Below are positions 4,774-6,427 of a stretch of 6,427 bases of DNA, piece by piece. Position numbers and translations under genes: made by a program. Every line of letters begins with the position of its first letter. Positions within the stretch are counted from its first letter, which is position 1. This DNA is from Thermodesulfobacteriota bacterium (GTDB lineage: Bacteria; Desulfobacterota; DSM-4660; Desulfatiglandales; HGW-15), in contig JALOPA010000119.1 in NCBI GenBank assembly GCA_025454125.1, positions 1-6,427 of the forward strand, written 5' to 3'. The notes beneath the pieces were generated by a model. The model was not told the DNA's origin, did not search any database, and saw only the letters and a program-made list of their open reading frames with translations.

Positions 4774-5618
4774 CAGCTTTCTCTCCTGTCGGAGTATTTC
4801 TTGAAGATGTCTTTCACAATATCCTTCGCAGCCGGCTTCTGAGAGGCGAAGTAAAGATAGTACACAATCGCATCCTTCGAGTTCTTCATGGGCATTGGCT
4901 CAGGAACATACCCAAACCCAGCTACCTCCCTTAACCTTCGCCTGAACCCAGCTTCTAACGCTTCGTTCGTCGTTTTCTCCTCTTTTTCGGGTCCAAAAAG
5001 TGATTTCTGTCTTGATTTTCTATAGGCAACGTCCCGCCAGGATTCATCCCCCCAGAAGGCATTCATTCTGTCAATTTGTTCTTGGTCCACTTTACTCTGA
5101 TCGTGCTTGAGCACGTTCATGTTAATATCCATCACCGGAAAGTTCAAAAAGATTTCTATGGATTTCATCGCACCTGCGGCCTTAAGGATTTCCCAATTCA
5201 GGTGCAGCCCATAAGGATCAAGAATGCAGAGTGCTCGTCGATACTTTGCATAATCAGCCAGGGGTAGTACCTCTTCGAGTAGTATTTTGTTGCAGTCGCC
5301 GTTGTAGATGAAAACGTCTTTCCTCTCACCTGCGAGATTTTCCAACTCCGCGACCTTAAGGTCATTGAGATCAATGAAATGATATTCATGGAAGGGCTTT
5401 TCTATATTAAGAGCATTCAAGGGGCTTCCCGGGACGAATTGCCCGGTCTTTCGGGAAATATGCCTTCCAGCACCCGCAAAAGCGTCTATGTAGATATAGG
5501 TAAAACAGGGGTCCTTTTGTGCAGCCATTATTCTGGTATAGGCGGAGGCGTATTCCTTGATGATATCGAGCTTGACTTCTGACCAGTATCCGATCTGATC
5601 ATATTTAAGCCTTTTCAT
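4773..5618 (-). CDS. tcmP: three-Cys-motif partner protein TcmP, methyltransferase-like
   Basis: This is the regular neighbour of DUF5131 three-Cys proteins, from which the family takes its name; the function is undetermined. The 281-aa protein has features of a Rossmann-fold, SAM-methyltransferase-like domain: YIYIDAFAGAG (41-51) as a glycine-rich motif I, FIDLND (81-86) as an acidic strand end, NGDCN (106-110) and ILDPYGLHLNW (132-142), which resembles the DPPY-type catalytic loop. A C-terminal region (about 165-281) has VAYRKSRQKSLFG and the end motif IVYYLYFASQKPAAKDIVKDI. ATG 5618 is chosen because GGAGG lies 7 bp upstream; the frame is open to 5759 but that extension is not family-like. 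It overlaps the downstream DUF5131 gene by one base (TGATG), implying a two-gene operon and a shared process such as nucleic-acid modification (inference). Confidence 0.92.
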   Translation of the reverse strand: MKRLKYDQIGYWSEVKLDIIKEYASAYTRIMAAQKDPCFTYIYIDAFAGAGRHISRKTGQFVPGSPLNALNIEKPFHEYHFIDLNDLKVAELENLAGERKDVFIYNGDCNKILLEEVLPLADYAKYRRALCILDPYGLHLNWEILKAAGAMKSIEIFLNFPVMDINMNVLKHDQSKVDQEQIDRMNAFWGDESWRDVAYRKSRQKSLFGPEKEEKTTNEALEAGFRRRLREVAGFGYVPEPMPMKNSKDAIVYYLYFASQKPAAKDIVKDIFKKYSDRRES

Positions 5619-5691
5619 AGCGGTCCTCCGCATAGCCTTTAGCCGTTCTTGCCACGAGTTCCTCTTCGCAAAAGTCTGCTCCTCCGTACAT
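5605..5691 (-). CDS. possible 28-aa ORF overlapping the tcmP start
   Basis: From ATG 5691 a frame different from tcmP reads MYGGADFCEEELVARTAKGY and then AEDRYEKA, ending at TAA 5607-5605, 14 bases inside tcmP. The frame is also open about ten codons further upstream, to a TGA. The composition is protein-like and acidic, and the tcmP ribosome binding site lies inside it. It could be the C-terminal tail of a lost upstream gene or a small coupled leader ORF. I do not recognise it and no ribosome binding site precedes the ATG. Confidence 0.25.
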   Translation of the reverse strand: MYGGADFCEEELVARTAKGYAEDRYEKA

Positions 5692-6090
5692 TTTTTCGAC
5701 CGGCAAATGCAAGTCACTTCAGTTTGAGCGCTCGCTGGGGGTGAGCTTCGCCTCCACAACGGCAGGAGCGTCTGGAGTTGCCTGTCATAGGCCCTCCAGC
5801 GGATTCGATGCTGCCCGCCTGTTTTTCTATCGCCCCCTTAATTAATTCCGGCCTACAGAGTGGACTGGATCTTTGTCAGATGCGGTCAAAACGGCCCCAG
5901 AATATTGCCGATGGACTCCAAAAATAGAAACCTCATCTCCAATCAAAGGAAATGAGGCTCTTGTTCTTTTCACAGAAGCCGTTGATCATGGTAATCGTGG
6001 CTCCAGGAGTGATTCAGCTTTGTCTAACGTTCAGAAAATATTCTCTTTCAGCAAGAAGGTCAAGATTTTCAAATGCTTTTTCTGTGGGAT
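5692..6090. other. intergenic stretch upstream of tcmP
   Basis: About 400 bp separate the possible tcmP leader ORF from the MBL-fold gene. I see one convincing element, the intrinsic terminator at 5919-5957. The rest contains no supported gene. A clear sigma-70 promoter for the tcmP operon could not be identified by eye. A short palindromic patch (TTAATTAA near 5837) is AT-rich and could belong to a control region. Confidence 0.4.
5919..5957 (-). terminator. intrinsic terminator downstream of MBL-fold gene
   Basis: Read on the minus strand, CCTCATTTCC (5957-5948) pairs with GGAGATGAGG (5940-5931) over 10 bp with one G-U, around a 7-base loop, followed directly by TTTCTATTTTT. Stem, loop and T-tract fit a rho-independent terminator. 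It lies about 130 bp past the stop codon of the MBL-fold gene and would insulate that gene from the tcmP operon. Confidence 0.8.
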
Positions 6091-6427
6091 CTACCAGGAT
6101 CGGTACAAGGCAGGAGGGCCGGGGTCGACCAGCTCGGCTCTTTCGTCTTCGAGCAGAATCTCCAGGTGGACGAAAATCTCGGATATGGCAAGGAACACGT
6201 CGCCGTCAGGCACTTCGCGGATGACATCTCCGATGATTTCATAGAGCGTTCTTTTCCGATTGTGGAGGGCTTTAAAGACCAGTTCCATCCTTTCCCTTTG
6301 GTGCCTCTTATAAGTAGAAATCAGGCCCGGCAAATCTCTGATGTATTCCCCGTGCCCTGTGAACACGTATTTTATGTCCAGGCCTGCAAGCCTGTCGAGC
6401 GACATGGAATAGGCTTTCAGGCTTTTG
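6091..6427 (-). CDS. MBL-fold metallohydrolase, C-terminal part (runs off the window)
   Basis: This is the C-terminal end of a metallo-beta-lactamase-fold hydrolase of the LACTB2 / glyoxalase-II-like type. The frame is open to the right edge, so the start and the HxHxDH metal site lie outside. Visible are SLDRLAGLDIKYVFTGHGEY, where the TGHGE histidine is the family's C-terminal metal ligand ('PGHG'), then YKRHQRERMELVFKAL and a winged-helix-like tail with RKRTLYEIIGDVIREVP and LAISEIFVHLEILLE, ending in VDPGPPALYRSW. The ATG at 6405 is internal: upstream codons read KSLKAYS in frame, as in homologues. The ligand motif, the following KRHQRER helix and the C-terminal helical domain together are characteristic. 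The substrate is unknown. It is followed by a terminator. Confidence 0.88.
   Translation of the reverse strand, partial: KSLKAYSMSLDRLAGLDIKYVFTGHGEYIRDLPGLISTYKRHQRERMELVFKALHNRKRTLYEIIGDVIREVPDGDVFLAISEIFVHLEILLEDERAELVDPGPPALYRSW

Noticed and set aside
4121..4934. Plus-strand frames opposite the DUF5131 and tcmP genes
   Set aside because: They are antisense shadows of two complete, recognised genes.
6014..6112. Minus-strand frame reading VDPTEKAFENLDLLAEREYF after the MBL gene
   Set aside because: It looks protein-like but has no ATG, GTG or TTG start in a sensible place, and it partly overlaps the MBL gene in another frame. It could be a relic but cannot be supported.

Overview
The window is bacterial DNA: compact, genes on both strands, Shine-Dalgarno-type starts. 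The medium-form threonine dehydratase, the MBL-fold hydrolase tail and the 'GTGAACGG'-type intergenic repeats would suit a Desulfobacterota-like (former Deltaproteobacteria) or similar Gram-negative genome. That placement is a low-confidence impression; no rRNA, tRNA or other phylogenetic marker is present.

Left part (1-2376), metabolic genes. A 42-bp tandem repeat (four full units plus partial flanks) runs straight into the start of a complete threonine ammonia-lyase gene (204-1415, +). Convergent to it is a complete membrane di-iron fatty acid hydroxylase / sterol desaturase family gene (2376-1528, -). A possible 36-aa ORF is joined to its end by an ATGA overlap.

Middle part (2383-4056), a scrapyard of broken accessory genes. 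It holds an imperfect palindrome, an N-terminal stub of a NifS/IscS/DndA-type cysteine desulfurase (84 aa, +), and a frameshifted N-terminal stub of an HNH-type restriction endonuclease (-). The two stubs end within 10 bp of each other, which suggests a deletion junction. Next come a perfect 22-bp inverted repeat and a HigBA-type toxin-antitoxin locus on the minus strand: the HigA antitoxin is complete, but the HigB toxin lacks its N-terminal half.

Right part (4057-5691), an intact two-gene module on the minus strand: tcmP (three-Cys-motif partner, with methyltransferase-like motifs), then a Gp37/Gp68-family (DUF5131) three-cysteine protein. They are joined by a TGATG stop/start overlap, and tcmP has a strong ribosome binding site. 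This is a conserved gene pair whose biochemical role is, to my knowledge, not established. Its position beside a restriction-enzyme relic and a toxin-antitoxin locus is compatible with a defence or mobile-element role, and it is the best candidate here for a poorly described system.

Right edge (6091-6427). The C-terminal part of an MBL-fold metallohydrolase enters from beyond the window on the minus strand. A good intrinsic terminator (5957-5919) lies downstream of it. Overall, an ordinary metabolic region is interrupted by an island-like stretch of about 3 kb (about 2.6-5.7 kb) carrying partly decayed defence-type genes.
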